Below, piece by piece: positions 32,319 through 41,241 of a DNA stretch of 47,894 nucleotides. Source of the stretch: an uncultured Alphaproteobacteria bacterium (GTDB lineage: Bacteria > Pseudomonadota > Alphaproteobacteria > UBA7879 > VGCX01); contig CAJXSI010000007.1 in NCBI GenBank assembly GCA_913061155.1, forward strand, positions 1-47,894. Reading direction: 5' to 3'. A model generated the notes under the pieces. That model worked only from the letters and a program-made list of their open reading frames with translations. It was not told the DNA's origin and did not search any database. Position 1 is the first letter of the stretch. Every line of letters begins with the position of its first letter. Both the position numbers and the translations under genes were made by a program.

Positions 32319-33477
32319 GTTAAAGAAATTTTTTCAAAACGAATCAAAAGAAGGTATTATTTTACTGTTGGCGGCCATTGCTGCCATAATTTCAAAAAAC
32401 TCTGTTTTTTCAGATATGTATAATACCTTTCTTGAAACCCATATCCAAGTTGCAGTTGGGGATGTTCATATTAACAAGCCATCTTTATTATGGATCAATG
32501 ATGGGTTAATGGCCGTTTTCTTTTTATTGGTTGGACTGGAAATAAAACGTGAATTTCTGCAAGGGGAACTTTCAAATATATCTAAAGCCAGCCTTCCTTT
32601 CATGGCTGCAATTGGGGGGATGATTTTCCCCGCCTTGGTTTATTTATACTTTAATATTGATAGTCCTAAAGACATCAAAGGATGGGCCATCCCAGCGGCA
32701 ACGGATATTGCCTTTGCCCTTGGTGTGCTTGCCTTGTTTGGGAAACGTATCCCCAATTCTTTAAAAGTTTTTTTACTGGCTTTGGCGATTATTGATGACC
32801 TTGGGGTCATTATTATTATTGCTTTCTTTTATACAGCAAATCTATCAGTTCTTTCTTTGTTGTGGGCCGCCCTGGGTATGTCGATACTTATTATTTTCAA
32901 CTCTTTAAATGTACGGCGCATTGCCCCCTATGTCCTGGTGGGCATTTTTATATGGGTCTGTGTTTTAAAGTCAGGCATTCATGCAACCTTGGCCGGGGTT
33001 TTGGTTGCCCTGGCGATTCCTTTAAGAACAAAAGGGGATAAAATATCGCCGGCTTTGAAATTGGAAAAAAATTTATATCCGTGGGTATCGCTTTTGATAC
33101 TTCCGTTATTTGCTTATGGTAACGCCGGGGTTTCTTTAGGTGATATAAAATTAACAAGCTTCACTCACGAAGTTTCTTTGGGAATTGCCCTGGGATTATT
33201 TTTAGGAAAACAATTTGGCGTTATGTTATTTGCTTGGTTAAGTATCAAACTTAAAATTGCTGAAATGCCAAGAAACGTTACATGGTTGCAAGTTTATGGA
33301 ACAGCTTTGCTGACAGGGATTGGCTTTACCATGAGTTTGTTTATAGGAACCCTGGCATTAGAAGGAACAGACTATGCTGTTTTAATTCGCTTGGGCGTGA
33401 TTTCGGGATCCTTACTTTCAGGCCTTGCAGGATATTTTGTTTTAAAATATAGTATGGATAAAATTAAAAGGACATAA
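32308..33477 (+). CDS. nhaA: sodium/proton antiporter NhaA
   Basis: At 389 residues this is a full-length NhaA. The twin-aspartate sodium site ALAIIDDLGVIIIIAFFY and the block AIPAATDIAFALG are present, along with SGIHATLAGVLVALAIP and GFTMSLFI near the end. It exchanges two protons for one sodium and so keeps internal pH and sodium in check. It overlaps DUF2628 and stands two bases before a sodium-dependent bicarbonate transporter, so it may supply that carrier's sodium gradient. Confidence 0.96.
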   Translation: MQDKLKKFFQNESKEGIILLLAAIAAIISKNSVFSDMYNTFLETHIQVAVGDVHINKPSLLWINDGLMAVFFLLVGLEIKREFLQGELSNISKASLPFMAAIGGMIFPALVYLYFNIDSPKDIKGWAIPAATDIAFALGVLALFGKRIPNSLKVFLLALAIIDDLGVIIIIAFFYTANLSVLSLLWAALGMSILIIFNSLNVRRIAPYVLVGIFIWVCVLKSGIHATLAGVLVALAIPLRTKGDKISPALKLEKNLYPWVSLLILPLFAYGNAGVSLGDIKLTSFTHEVSLGIALGLFLGKQFGVMLFAWLSIKLKIAEMPRNVTWLQVYGTALLTGIGFTMSLFIGTLALEGTDYAVLIRLGVISGSLLSGLAGYFVLKYSMDKIKRT

Positions 33478-33479
33478 GT

Positions 33480-34463
33480 ATGACCAATATTTTTTCTTTA
33501 GCCAGTTCAAATTTCTTATCCCCCGCCGTCCTAAGTTTTTTCTTAGGGGTGATTGCAGGTGGAACGAAATCAGACCTTCATATCCCTGAACAAATTGCCA
33601 AAGCCATTTCCCTATACCTAATGTTTGCAATCGGATTTAATGGGGGGGTTGGACTTCGCAGTTATGATATTGGTTCAGAAATTATTCTGGCCCTTGGGGT
33701 CGCCATGTGTCTAAGCTTTTTTGTACCATTTTTGGCAAATGGCATTTTGGGTAAAATGTGTCGACATTTAAATATAAATACCCGGGCGGCCATTGCCGCA
33801 CATTATGGTTCCATCAGTATTGTTACCTTTGCAACCGCCATGCAGTTTTTAAAAGTTCAAGAAATTGGATATGAAAAATATATTGTGGCGATGGCGGCAT
33901 TAATGGAAACCCCTGCCATTGTTGCGGGCATATATTTAATTAAAAAAGGGAACAGTAAATCTATTGATGATCAATCATCAAAACGGTTGCTACAGGAAGT
34001 CTTTTTCAATGGGTCAATAATATTATTATTGGGTGGTTTTATTATTGGTTTTATTTCTGATATAGCAGGGGTGAACGCAGTCGCCCCTTTCTTTTCAAAA
34101 CCGATTAAGGCCATTTTATGTTTTTTCTTATTGGATATGGGCATCTTGGTGGCCAGACGCTTTGTGGGCTTTAAAAAATTGGGCTGGTCTTTGGTTTTGT
34201 TCGGGTTTTACATGCCACTTATCGGTGGGGTAATTGGCGCCGTCACTGGAAATTTAATTGGCCTATCCATTGGGGGAACAGCGTTGCTTGCAACTTTGGT
34301 GGCAAGTGCCTCTTATATCGCGGTACCGGCAGCAATGCGTATTGCCGTCCCCGAAGTTAACCCTTCTATTTATATTTCTATGTCTTTAGGGATAACTTTT
34401 CCGTTCAATATTATTATTGGTATACCAACGTACTTAATTATTTCACAATATCTGGGGGGATAG
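33480..34463 (+). CDS. sbtA: sodium-dependent bicarbonate transporter (SbtA family)
   Basis: This 327-residue SbtA-type permease has about ten spans and two inverted halves. Family blocks seen are SPAVLSFFLGVIAGGTKSDL at the N-terminus, AIGFNGGVGLR, AAIAAHYGSISIVTFATA, LMETPAIVAGIYL and ASASYIAVPAAMRIAVPE. SbtA imports bicarbonate with sodium in cyanobacteria and is found in some proteobacteria. It is followed with no gap by an SbtB-like PII protein. In a heterotroph it could feed carboxylases; the substrate is inferred from the family. Confidence 0.88.
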   Translation: MTNIFSLASSNFLSPAVLSFFLGVIAGGTKSDLHIPEQIAKAISLYLMFAIGFNGGVGLRSYDIGSEIILALGVAMCLSFFVPFLANGILGKMCRHLNINTRAAIAAHYGSISIVTFATAMQFLKVQEIGYEKYIVAMAALMETPAIVAGIYLIKKGNSKSIDDQSSKRLLQEVFFNGSIILLLGGFIIGFISDIAGVNAVAPFFSKPIKAILCFFLLDMGILVARRFVGFKKLGWSLVLFGFYMPLIGGVIGAVTGNLIGLSIGGTALLATLVASASYIAVPAAMRIAVPEVNPSIYISMSLGITFPFNIIIGIPTYLIISQYLGG

Positions 34464-34766
34464 ATGAAAAATATAAAAAAGAAGAAATTAGAAATATTTA
34501 TCGAATCTACGTATGAAAGAAACTTACTGAAAATATTCAAAAAAAATGATGTATTAACTTATGCGTGTTTACCAACAGAGCATTATCACAGTAAACAAGT
34601 TAGTAGTATTGAAGACGATATTATCGATGTTTTTGAATTTTCAATGTGTATTGTGATTGTTAATATTGATCAATATAAAAAAATTGTTGATGAAGTTGGT
34701 AAAGTTTTATCCCGGGCAAATGGAATCATGTACTGTCAAGATATTGAAGAAATTGAAAACGATTGA
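34464..34766 (+). CDS. sbtB: SbtB-like PII signalling protein
   Basis: The 100 residues follow the beta-alpha-beta ferredoxin-like pattern of PII proteins (KLEIFIESTYERNLLKIF, FEFSMCIVIVNIDQYKK, GIMYCQDIEEIE) and start on the base after the SbtA stop. In cyanobacteria SbtB binds adenine nucleotides and blocks SbtA from the inside. Here the long T-loop and the C-terminal CGPEGC redox loop are short or absent, so the regulation may be simpler. The identification depends mostly on position and fold pattern. Confidence 0.7.
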   Translation: MKNIKKKKLEIFIESTYERNLLKIFKKNDVLTYACLPTEHYHSKQVSSIEDDIIDVFEFSMCIVIVNIDQYKKIVDEVGKVLSRANGIMYCQDIEEIEND

Positions 34767-35205
34767 AATTTTTTCAGATATTTTTATTCATATCGGCAGT
34801 TCTTATTTTATAGCTGCCATTTTCATAATGGGGCTGTTTTTTAAAAACCATAGGGGGTTGTGTGTGACCGCAATTCTATCTTTGGGGTTCAGCTTTTTCC
34901 TTAACCCAATTTTAAAAAACATTTGGCAACTTCCTTTGAAATTTTCTGCCCATACCTATGCTTTTCCAAGTGGTCATAGCCATGCAATTGCAGCCTTTTT
35001 CTCAGTTTTATTTTTTGGTGTGTCCAGGAATTATAAAATAGGTATTGGCGTAATTTTAATATGTTACGCTTGGGCAATAAACAGGCATGGTTACCATGAA
35101 TGGTTTGAAATCATAGGCGGGCAATATTTTGGCATTGTACAGGGATTAATTTTTTATCTAAGTTACAAAGCAATCCAAAAATATCTGCCCTATAAAAATA
35201 TATAA
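34720..35205 (+). CDS. PAP2-family membrane phosphatase, divergent
   Basis: This hydrophobic protein of about 160 residues contains the central PAP2 motif AFPSGHSHAIAAF. It also has a third block NRHGYHEWFEIIGG in place of SRxxxxxHxxxD, and a first block around LKNIWQLPLKF. It probably dephosphorylates a lipid such as undecaprenyl pyrophosphate or phosphatidylglycerophosphate on the outer face of the inner membrane. The ATG at 34720 lies within sbtB and has no good ribosome site; TTG codons at 34744 or 34753 are alternatives. Confidence 0.7.
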   Translation: MESCTVKILKKLKTIEIFSDIFIHIGSSYFIAAIFIMGLFFKNHRGLCVTAILSLGFSFFLNPILKNIWQLPLKFSAHTYAFPSGHSHAIAAFFSVLFFGVSRNYKIGIGVILICYAWAINRHGYHEWFEIIGGQYFGIVQGLIFYLSYKAIQKYLPYKNI

Positions 35206-35258
35206 AGGGACTGTTGCGTGCCCCAAGAAATACTTTTTATAACGATCTTATGAATTTA

Positions 35259-37505
35259 TTAACTCATATTCGCAGATAAAATCGCCAGGTTTACCAGATC
35301 GTTTGCTGTGGCGGTCATGTTGGCAATTTGCACAGGTTTTTCAAATCCCATTAACAAAGGACCAATTAAGGTTGCCTCCCCCATACATTGCAATAGTTTA
35401 TAAGATATATTTGCAGAGTGCAGGTCAGGCATAATAAGAATATTGGCAGGTCCTGTAAGCCGTGAAAATGGATAGAATTCTTTATTCTTTTCGTTTAAGG
35501 CCACATCAACTGACATTTCACCTTCATATTCAAAATCAACTTCTTTCTGATCTAAAGCCTTAACAGCCGCGCGTATATGATCGGCATGTTCACGCAAGGG
35601 GTTGCCAAAGTTTGAATAGGAAACAAAGGCAACGCGGGGTGTGTGACCCATGTCAAGTGCTTTCTTGGCACACTGGCAGGCCATCCTTGCCATCATTTCA
35701 GGGGTAAGTTTGTCATTGACGGTTGTATCGGCAATAAAGACAGTCCTATTCTTTAACACCAAAATAGACAGGCCAAAAATACAATCGCCTGGCTTTTGGT
35801 TGATAACTTTTGAAACGTTATCTAAGGCGCCAGAATAATTTCGTGTTAAACCTGTTACCATTGTATCGGCATGCCCCATGGCAACCATCATGGCCCCAAA
35901 AAAGTTCCGATCACGATTAATCAGGCGTTTACAATCACGGTATAAATAACCTTGCCTTTGAAGCCTTTCATGTAACAGGTTTGTATATTCTTCGTTATAT
36001 TCAGAAAGTTTGGCATTATGGATTTCAACTTTTTCAGGAAGGGAGAAACCACTTTCCTTAACTTTCTTTTTAATGATGTCTTCTTGGCCAATCAAAATGG
36101 CTGTACCCAGGCCATCCCCAGCAAAAGAAATGGCGGCCCGAATCATTTTATCTTCCTCGCCTTCAGCGAAGACAACTTTTTTATCCAATTTTTTTAATTC
36201 TTGGCAGACAGAAATTAGGTTTGAATAGGTAATATCACGTCTGGCACGTAGTTCTTGTTCATAGGCTTTTAAGTCCCGTTCTTTATCAAGGGCAACGCCT
36301 GATTTAATGGCTGCCTTTGCAACAGCAACAGGAATTGCTGAAATCAGACGGGGGTCCAACGGAACGGGAATAATATATTCAGGCCCATAAGATTTTTCAC
36401 GCCCACCATAAGCCGCGGTAACTTCCTCATGAACGCCTTCGCGGGCCAACTTTGCCATCGCTTGAGCAGCCGCAATTTTCATTTCATCATTAATTTCTGT
36501 TGCCTTGATATCCAAAGCCCCCCGAAAAATATAAGGAAAACAAACAGCATTATTAACTTGGTTTGGATAATCAGATCGCCCCGTGCCAATAATGGCATCA
36601 CTGCGAACTTCCCTCACATCATCTGGCGTTATTTCTGGGTTTGGATTGGCCATTCCAAAAATGATAGGTTTTTTATTCATGGATTTCACCATGGATTTTG
36701 TGAAGGCCCCTTTGACGGAAAGACCGATTAAAACGTCGGCACCTTTTGCGGCTTCTTCAAGGGTTCGCAATTCTGTTTCAACGGCAAATTTTTGTTTCCA
36801 TTCATTCAGGTTGGATCGCCTCTTATGAATAACACCTTTACTGTCCGCCATGATAAGATTTTGGGACTTAACCCCCATTTTTAATAAAAGATTTCCACAG
36901 GCAATGGCGGCAGCACCCGCCCCATTTATAACAATTTTTGCAGTTCCAAATTCGCGCTCTGTTAGGTGCAAAGCATTAATCATACCGGCCACAAGAACAA
37001 TCGCAGTACCATGTTGGTCATCATGCATGACAGGGATGTCTAATTCTTTTTTAAGACGTTCTTCAATAACGAAACAATCCGGTGCCTTGATATCTTCAAG
37101 ATTAATCCCTCCAAAAGTTGGGGCAATCAGTTTAATGGCATTAACAAATTCATCAACGTTTTCTGTATCAACCTCGATATCAAACCCATCAATGTCAGCA
37201 AACTTTTTGAAGAAAACGGCCTTCCCTTCCATCACGGGTTTGGAAGCCAACGCCCCAAGATTTCCAAGTCCAAGAACAGCCGTCCCATTGGATACAACAG
37301 CAACCAAATTTCCCTTTGCCGTATATTTATACGCATCTTGTGGGTTTTCTTTAATCTTAATACAGGGAATCGCAACACCAGGGGAATAGGCCAACGATAG
37401 ATCCTTCTGGGTTACCAGGGATTTTGTGGCATTAATTTCCAGTTTTCCTGGCTTGCCTTTAATGTGAAAGTCTAAGGCTTCTTGATCGAAATTTTGTTTT
37501 GTCAT
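35259..37505 (-). CDS. maeB: NADP-dependent malic enzyme with phosphotransacetylase-like domain
   Basis: The protein has 748 residues. The N-terminal malic enzyme (about 1-420) shows YSPGVAIPC, VVSNGTAVLGLGN, DIKAPDCFVIE, HDDQHGTAIV and the nucleotide fold KIVINGAGAAAIA. A C-terminal domain of about 320 residues belongs to the phosphotransacetylase family and regulates MaeB in response to acetyl-CoA rather than catalysing. The enzyme oxidatively decarboxylates malate to pyruvate and yields NADPH. It starts at ATG 37505, stands alone, and converges on the PAP2 gene. Confidence 0.96.
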   Translation of the reverse strand: MTKQNFDQEALDFHIKGKPGKLEINATKSLVTQKDLSLAYSPGVAIPCIKIKENPQDAYKYTAKGNLVAVVSNGTAVLGLGNLGALASKPVMEGKAVFFKKFADIDGFDIEVDTENVDEFVNAIKLIAPTFGGINLEDIKAPDCFVIEERLKKELDIPVMHDDQHGTAIVLVAGMINALHLTEREFGTAKIVINGAGAAAIACGNLLLKMGVKSQNLIMADSKGVIHKRRSNLNEWKQKFAVETELRTLEEAAKGADVLIGLSVKGAFTKSMVKSMNKKPIIFGMANPNPEITPDDVREVRSDAIIGTGRSDYPNQVNNAVCFPYIFRGALDIKATEINDEMKIAAAQAMAKLAREGVHEEVTAAYGGREKSYGPEYIIPVPLDPRLISAIPVAVAKAAIKSGVALDKERDLKAYEQELRARRDITYSNLISVCQELKKLDKKVVFAEGEEDKMIRAAISFAGDGLGTAILIGQEDIIKKKVKESGFSLPEKVEIHNAKLSEYNEEYTNLLHERLQRQGYLYRDCKRLINRDRNFFGAMMVAMGHADTMVTGLTRNYSGALDNVSKVINQKPGDCIFGLSILVLKNRTVFIADTTVNDKLTPEMMARMACQCAKKALDMGHTPRVAFVSYSNFGNPLREHADHIRAAVKALDQKEVDFEYEGEMSVDVALNEKNKEFYPFSRLTGPANILIMPDLHSANISYKLLQCMGEATLIGPLLMGFEKPVQIANMTATANDLVNLAILSANMS

Positions 37506-37611
37506 AATTTACTCTATTTGTTGACTTCATGATACCTAATTTTATCAAATATAGCTAGGATCAAAAGTGTATGCTATGGTATCAATAAACATGTAAACAA
37601 GGTTGGAAAAA

Positions 37612-38226
37612 ATGGACGCCATAGATTTAATATTTTTAGTTTTAACAATTTTTATTGCTTTTCGTTTATATAATACTTTTGGGCAAAAAAATGAATTGGA
37701 TGATACCAATGAAACTTTACAAAAATTACAACAAAGATTGCAATCCACAGGCGTTTCTAAGAAACCTCCGTTATTAACAGCTGAAAAGCAAATAAGACAA
37801 GCAGATCCGAAATTCACCCCTACCCGGTTTTTAGATGGCGCACAAAAAGCCTATGAAATAATTATTCAATCTTTTGTTAAGGGTGATATGGATAGTTTAA
37901 AGAACTTGGTCGCCCCCAATTTATATGAAAATTATGAAAATATTATTAAAGATAGGGCAAAGAAAAAACAGACAGTTGATTTACCTTTTTTCCGTTTGGT
38001 TCGGGCCGAAATCGACAAGATAGAGGTGGTTAAATCAAAGGCAAAAATTCATGTCTTATTTAAATCTGAACAAACACAAATAATAAAAGGCCCGAAAGGA
38101 AAAATAATTGAAGGGGACCCAGATGAACTTTCCCAAATCGAAGAAATTTGGGTGTTTGACAAATCTGTAAAATCCAGTAATCCAAACTGGCAGCTTGTTG
38201 AAATTAAACCTGTGGAAAATGACTAA
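37612..38226 (+). CDS. Tim44-like domain protein
   Basis: This protein of about 204 residues has one N-terminal membrane span (AIDLIFLVLTIFIAFRLY). A charged linker follows, then a C-terminal Tim44-like fold (about 80-204) with FLDGAQKAYEIIIQSFVKGD and LVAPNLYENYENII. It is the bacterial relative of the mitochondrial import motor anchor Tim44 and is typical of Alphaproteobacteria; its client is unknown, probably in the envelope. ATG 37612 is used; an upstream TTG at 37603 is possible. Its stop overlaps mltA. Confidence 0.9.
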   Translation: MDAIDLIFLVLTIFIAFRLYNTFGQKNELDDTNETLQKLQQRLQSTGVSKKPPLLTAEKQIRQADPKFTPTRFLDGAQKAYEIIIQSFVKGDMDSLKNLVAPNLYENYENIIKDRAKKKQTVDLPFFRLVRAEIDKIEVVKSKAKIHVLFKSEQTQIIKGPKGKIIEGDPDELSQIEEIWVFDKSVKSSNPNWQLVEIKPVEND

Positions 38227-39364
38227 TCAATTCTTTCGAAATATTTTTTTCATTGGAATTATTTTTCTATCTGGATGCCAGGGCTATATAAAAACGCACC
38301 CAAAAATAAAATTAATTCCCGCAGAAATTTCTGACCTTCCAGACTGGGAATACGATGATCATCGTTCTGCCTTTTCTGCCTTTAAAAAATCATGTCAGGC
38401 CTTGGAAAAAAAACCAGTTGGGCAAAGTTTAAAATTGGGTACAAAATCACAAGATTGGCATAAGGTTTGTTATGCCGCCACAAAAATAAAAGGGTCGGAC
38501 AAGGCATCGGTTCGTCATTTTTTTGAAAATAATTTCAAGATCTATAAAGCCACCAATGATGGGGGTCCCGATGGTCTGTTTACCGGGTATTATGAAAGTT
38601 CCCTTAAGGGGAGCAAAGTAAAAACCAGTAAATACCATTGCCCCCTTTATCGACGACCCAAAGATTTGATCGCCGTGCCAGGTATAAAATATGGTCGCAA
38701 GAAATTTCTGGGGGGTCACGAACCGCACTATAGTCGCAAAGAAATTAACCAAGGAAAATTGAATGGCCAGGACTTGGAAATTGTCTATGTAAGTTGTGCC
38801 GCCGATGCTTTCTTTCTACACATTCAAGGATCAGGTCGTGTTGAATTTGAAGATGGCACCTTTATGCGCGTTGGGTATGCTGGGGCAAATGGGCATCCTT
38901 ATACATCCATCGGGAAAATCTTGATTGATCGTGGGGAAATTCCAAAAGAATATATGTCAATGCAGGCCATTCGTCATTGGATAATCGCGAACCCAGATAA
39001 AGCTGGGGAATTAATGGAAGAAAATGCGTCCTATATCTTCTTTCGGATATTGGAAGGGGATGGGCCCATCGGGTCGCAAGGTGTTCCTGTTTCAACAGGG
39101 CGAACCTTGGCGGTGGATAAACGGTTTCATGAATTTGGTACGCCTATATATTTAAATGCCGTGACTGATGGAAACCAAGTGAACTTGCGACGCTTGTTAA
39201 TTGCCCAAGATACAGGTGGCGCGATTAAAGGTGTTGTGCGCGGGGATGTTTTTTGGGGCTATGGCGACAAAGCGGCTGAAATTGCAGGGACAATGAAATC
39301 AACAGGGCAATTTTATATCTTTTTACCAAAGGGTTCACAAATCCCCAGCCCTTATTTATTATAA
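38219..39364 (+). CDS. mltA: membrane-bound lytic murein transglycosylase A
   Basis: This 381-residue lipoprotein has a signal ending FLSGC (acylated C20), and the double-psi beta-barrel MltA core. The catalytic aspartate lies in LLIAQDTGGAIKG, followed by DVFWGYGDKAAEIAG, and the FTGYYES and LHIQGSGRV blocks of domain 1 are intact. It cleaves peptidoglycan glycan strands to 1,6-anhydro ends in the outer-membrane leaflet facing the periplasm. ATG 38219 overlaps the Tim44-like stop by eight bases. Confidence 0.96.
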   Translation: MTNQFFRNIFFIGIIFLSGCQGYIKTHPKIKLIPAEISDLPDWEYDDHRSAFSAFKKSCQALEKKPVGQSLKLGTKSQDWHKVCYAATKIKGSDKASVRHFFENNFKIYKATNDGGPDGLFTGYYESSLKGSKVKTSKYHCPLYRRPKDLIAVPGIKYGRKKFLGGHEPHYSRKEINQGKLNGQDLEIVYVSCAADAFFLHIQGSGRVEFEDGTFMRVGYAGANGHPYTSIGKILIDRGEIPKEYMSMQAIRHWIIANPDKAGELMEENASYIFFRILEGDGPIGSQGVPVSTGRTLAVDKRFHEFGTPIYLNAVTDGNQVNLRRLLIAQDTGGAIKGVVRGDVFWGYGDKAAEIAGTMKSTGQFYIFLPKGSQIPSPYLL

Positions 39365-39368
39365 AGAT

Positions 39369-39884
39369 ATGGTTAAAAAACGGGACTTAACAGATACGGA
39401 AAAAGATTTATGGCAAACCGCCATGAAGGATGTCAAAAAACTTGACCATTCCATCCATAAAACTTGCAAAAAAATTGAAAACAAGCCGGTGATTCAACCT
39501 CTGCCAAAATTGGAAGATATTGCTGAAAAGATTTCAGAGGTTAAAAAGCTTCAAACAATTGACCGGACTTTATTAAAAAAAATAAAACAAGGAAAGGTTC
39601 AGGTGGATGCCCGGTTGGATCTGCATGGGATGACCCAAGCCCAAGCCTATACAGCTTTGCGACAATTTATATCTTCGTGCCATACAAACGGAAAAAAAAT
39701 CTTGCTGGTTATAACAGGTAAGGGCGGAATGGACCTGGGCGAAAATGATCGTCCAAAAGGGGTCTTGAAACAAAATGTGCCAAAGTGGCTGCAGACCTTT
39801 TCAGAAGTTTTATCCACGACCGAAGCTTTAAAACACCATGGCGGAAATGGCGCCATGTATGTTATTTTACGCCGCCTAAGATAA
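39369..39884 (+). CDS. Smr domain protein (MutS2-type nuclease domain)
   Basis: This protein of 171 residues has a charged N-terminal helix (about 1-75) and a C-terminal Smr domain with LDLHGMTQAQA at about 80-90, LVITGKGG, and HGGNGAMYVILRR at the end. Smr domains nick DNA or RNA in several bacteria. It follows mltA by four bases, the usual alphaproteobacterial order, and ends before a bidirectional terminator. Confidence 0.9.
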   Translation: MVKKRDLTDTEKDLWQTAMKDVKKLDHSIHKTCKKIENKPVIQPLPKLEDIAEKISEVKKLQTIDRTLLKKIKQGKVQVDARLDLHGMTQAQAYTALRQFISSCHTNGKKILLVITGKGGMDLGENDRPKGVLKQNVPKWLQTFSEVLSTTEALKHHGGNGAMYVILRRLR

Positions 39885-39890
39885 ACATAA

Positions 39891-39911
39891 AAAAACCCGG
39901 CAGATGCCGGG
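39891..39911. terminator. bidirectional intrinsic terminator
   Basis: CCCGGC (39896-39901) and GCCGGG (39906-39911) pair with a four-base loop. On the minus strand a run of Ts follows (39889-39895), serving the convergent BI-1 gene; on the plus strand a weaker T tract follows after a few bases, serving smr. Confidence 0.8.
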
Positions 39912-39935
39912 CTTTAGAATTGTTTTTTCTATTTT

Positions 39936-40679
39936 TTACCTGCGTTCCCCAAGAAATCTTAGGAAAAATAAGAATAGGTTAATGAAGTCTAAGTACAGGC
40001 TTAGGGCCCCAATAACGGCTTTTTGGCCTTGGACTTCAGTTGAATCCCCTTCAAAGTAAATCAACTTAATTTTTTGGGTGTCATAGGCCGTCAACCCTGT
40101 AAATAACAACACACCAAAGGCAGATATGACAAAGTCCATGGCAGTGCTTTGCATGAAAATATTTACAACAGACGCGATGATTAACCCAAAAAGAGCCATC
40201 AAAAAGAAGGACCCAAAGGTCATCAAATTACGTTTTGTTGTATATCCGTACAAAGCCATTGTCCCGAAAGTGGCGGAAGATACCAAAAAAGTACGGTATA
40301 AACTTGCCCCTGTGTACACAATGAAAATGGTGGATAAACTTAATCCCATAATACCGGAATATACCCAGAACAAGGCCCGTGCCTTTGCGGCCGGCATCTG
40401 GAATACACGTGCAGATAAATAAAACACCATACCAAGTTGGGCAAATAACAGAACCCATGTAACACCACTTGGTTTAACAAATCCAGATTGATCAACAGTG
40501 AACAAAAGGTTTTGCAAGGCTGGCATTGTCGCGCCTAAATAAGCAACAACACCTGTTAAGGACAAGCCAATAAACATATAGCTAAAGACTTGAAGCATAT
40601 ATTTACGAAGCCCTTCATCAATTTGGGCACCTGCAACTGAATGTTCAATTGTTTTGTTGTTTTTATAATTATTAACCAT
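39936..40679 (-). CDS. BAX inhibitor-1 family membrane protein
   Basis: This protein of about 248 residues has seven predicted spans of the BI-1/YccA/TMBIM family, whose bacterial members are calcium-leak or proton-sensing channels linked to membrane-protein quality control. Typical segments are LRKYMLQVFSYMFIGLSLTG and ALSLYLDFINLFLFFLRFLG. ATG 40679 is chosen because AAGGAGG stands seven bases before it; longer frames upstream lack such a site. It is monocistronic. Confidence 0.92.
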   Translation of the reverse strand: MVNNYKNNKTIEHSVAGAQIDEGLRKYMLQVFSYMFIGLSLTGVVAYLGATMPALQNLLFTVDQSGFVKPSGVTWVLLFAQLGMVFYLSARVFQMPAAKARALFWVYSGIMGLSLSTIFIVYTGASLYRTFLVSSATFGTMALYGYTTKRNLMTFGSFFLMALFGLIIASVVNIFMQSTAMDFVISAFGVLLFTGLTAYDTQKIKLIYFEGDSTEVQGQKAVIGALSLYLDFINLFLFFLRFLGERR

Positions 40680-40830
40680 AGAATCCTCCTTCTTTATATA
40701 TATAGAGGTTATTATTACAATATTATTAGTACAAACCCCCCAGAAATACAAGGAGTATTTAGTTTGAAAAACCCTAGAGAAAATGTAAATATTAAATAAA
40801 AATTAAGAGAGAGCATGAAAAGGTATTAAA

Positions 40831-41223
40831 ATGAATGTTGATTCAAAGCTAAAAGGCTGTCTGTTTTGTCAAAATGAAAAACTTAAAGTCGTAAAAGAAA
40901 GCAATTTATTTTACATAATATATGATGAATTTCCTGTGACAAAATACCACACATTAATTATTCCAAAGCGTCATGTGAAAACATACTTTGATCTTAATAA
41001 GGAAGAAATTCTTGCATGTGATCGATACTTACGTGATATGAAGCAGGAAATTCAACAAGCAGATCCACTTGTCACAAGTTTTAATATTGGCATGAATTGT
41101 GGAGAAGAGTCCGGACAAACCATTATGCATTGTCATATTCATTTAATCCCAAGGCGCAAAGGAGATATGAAAATCCCCCGTGGGGGCGTTCGTGGGGTTA
41201 TTCCTGGCAAACAATCCTATTAA
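40831..41223 (+). CDS. HIT-family nucleotide-binding hydrolase
   Basis: This 130-residue histidine-triad protein has a CLFC pair (C10, C13) likely to bind zinc, and the triad HCHIHLIPRR at about 100-109. Family members hydrolyse dinucleoside polyphosphates or adenosine phosphoramidates. AAAAGG stands before the ATG. It converges on mutL, 18 bases away. Confidence 0.92.
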   Translation: MNVDSKLKGCLFCQNEKLKVVKESNLFYIIYDEFPVTKYHTLIIPKRHVKTYFDLNKEEILACDRYLRDMKQEIQQADPLVTSFNIGMNCGEESGQTIMHCHIHLIPRRKGDMKIPRGGVRGVIPGKQSY

Positions 41224-41241
41224 AATTGGAAATTAAAAGAC

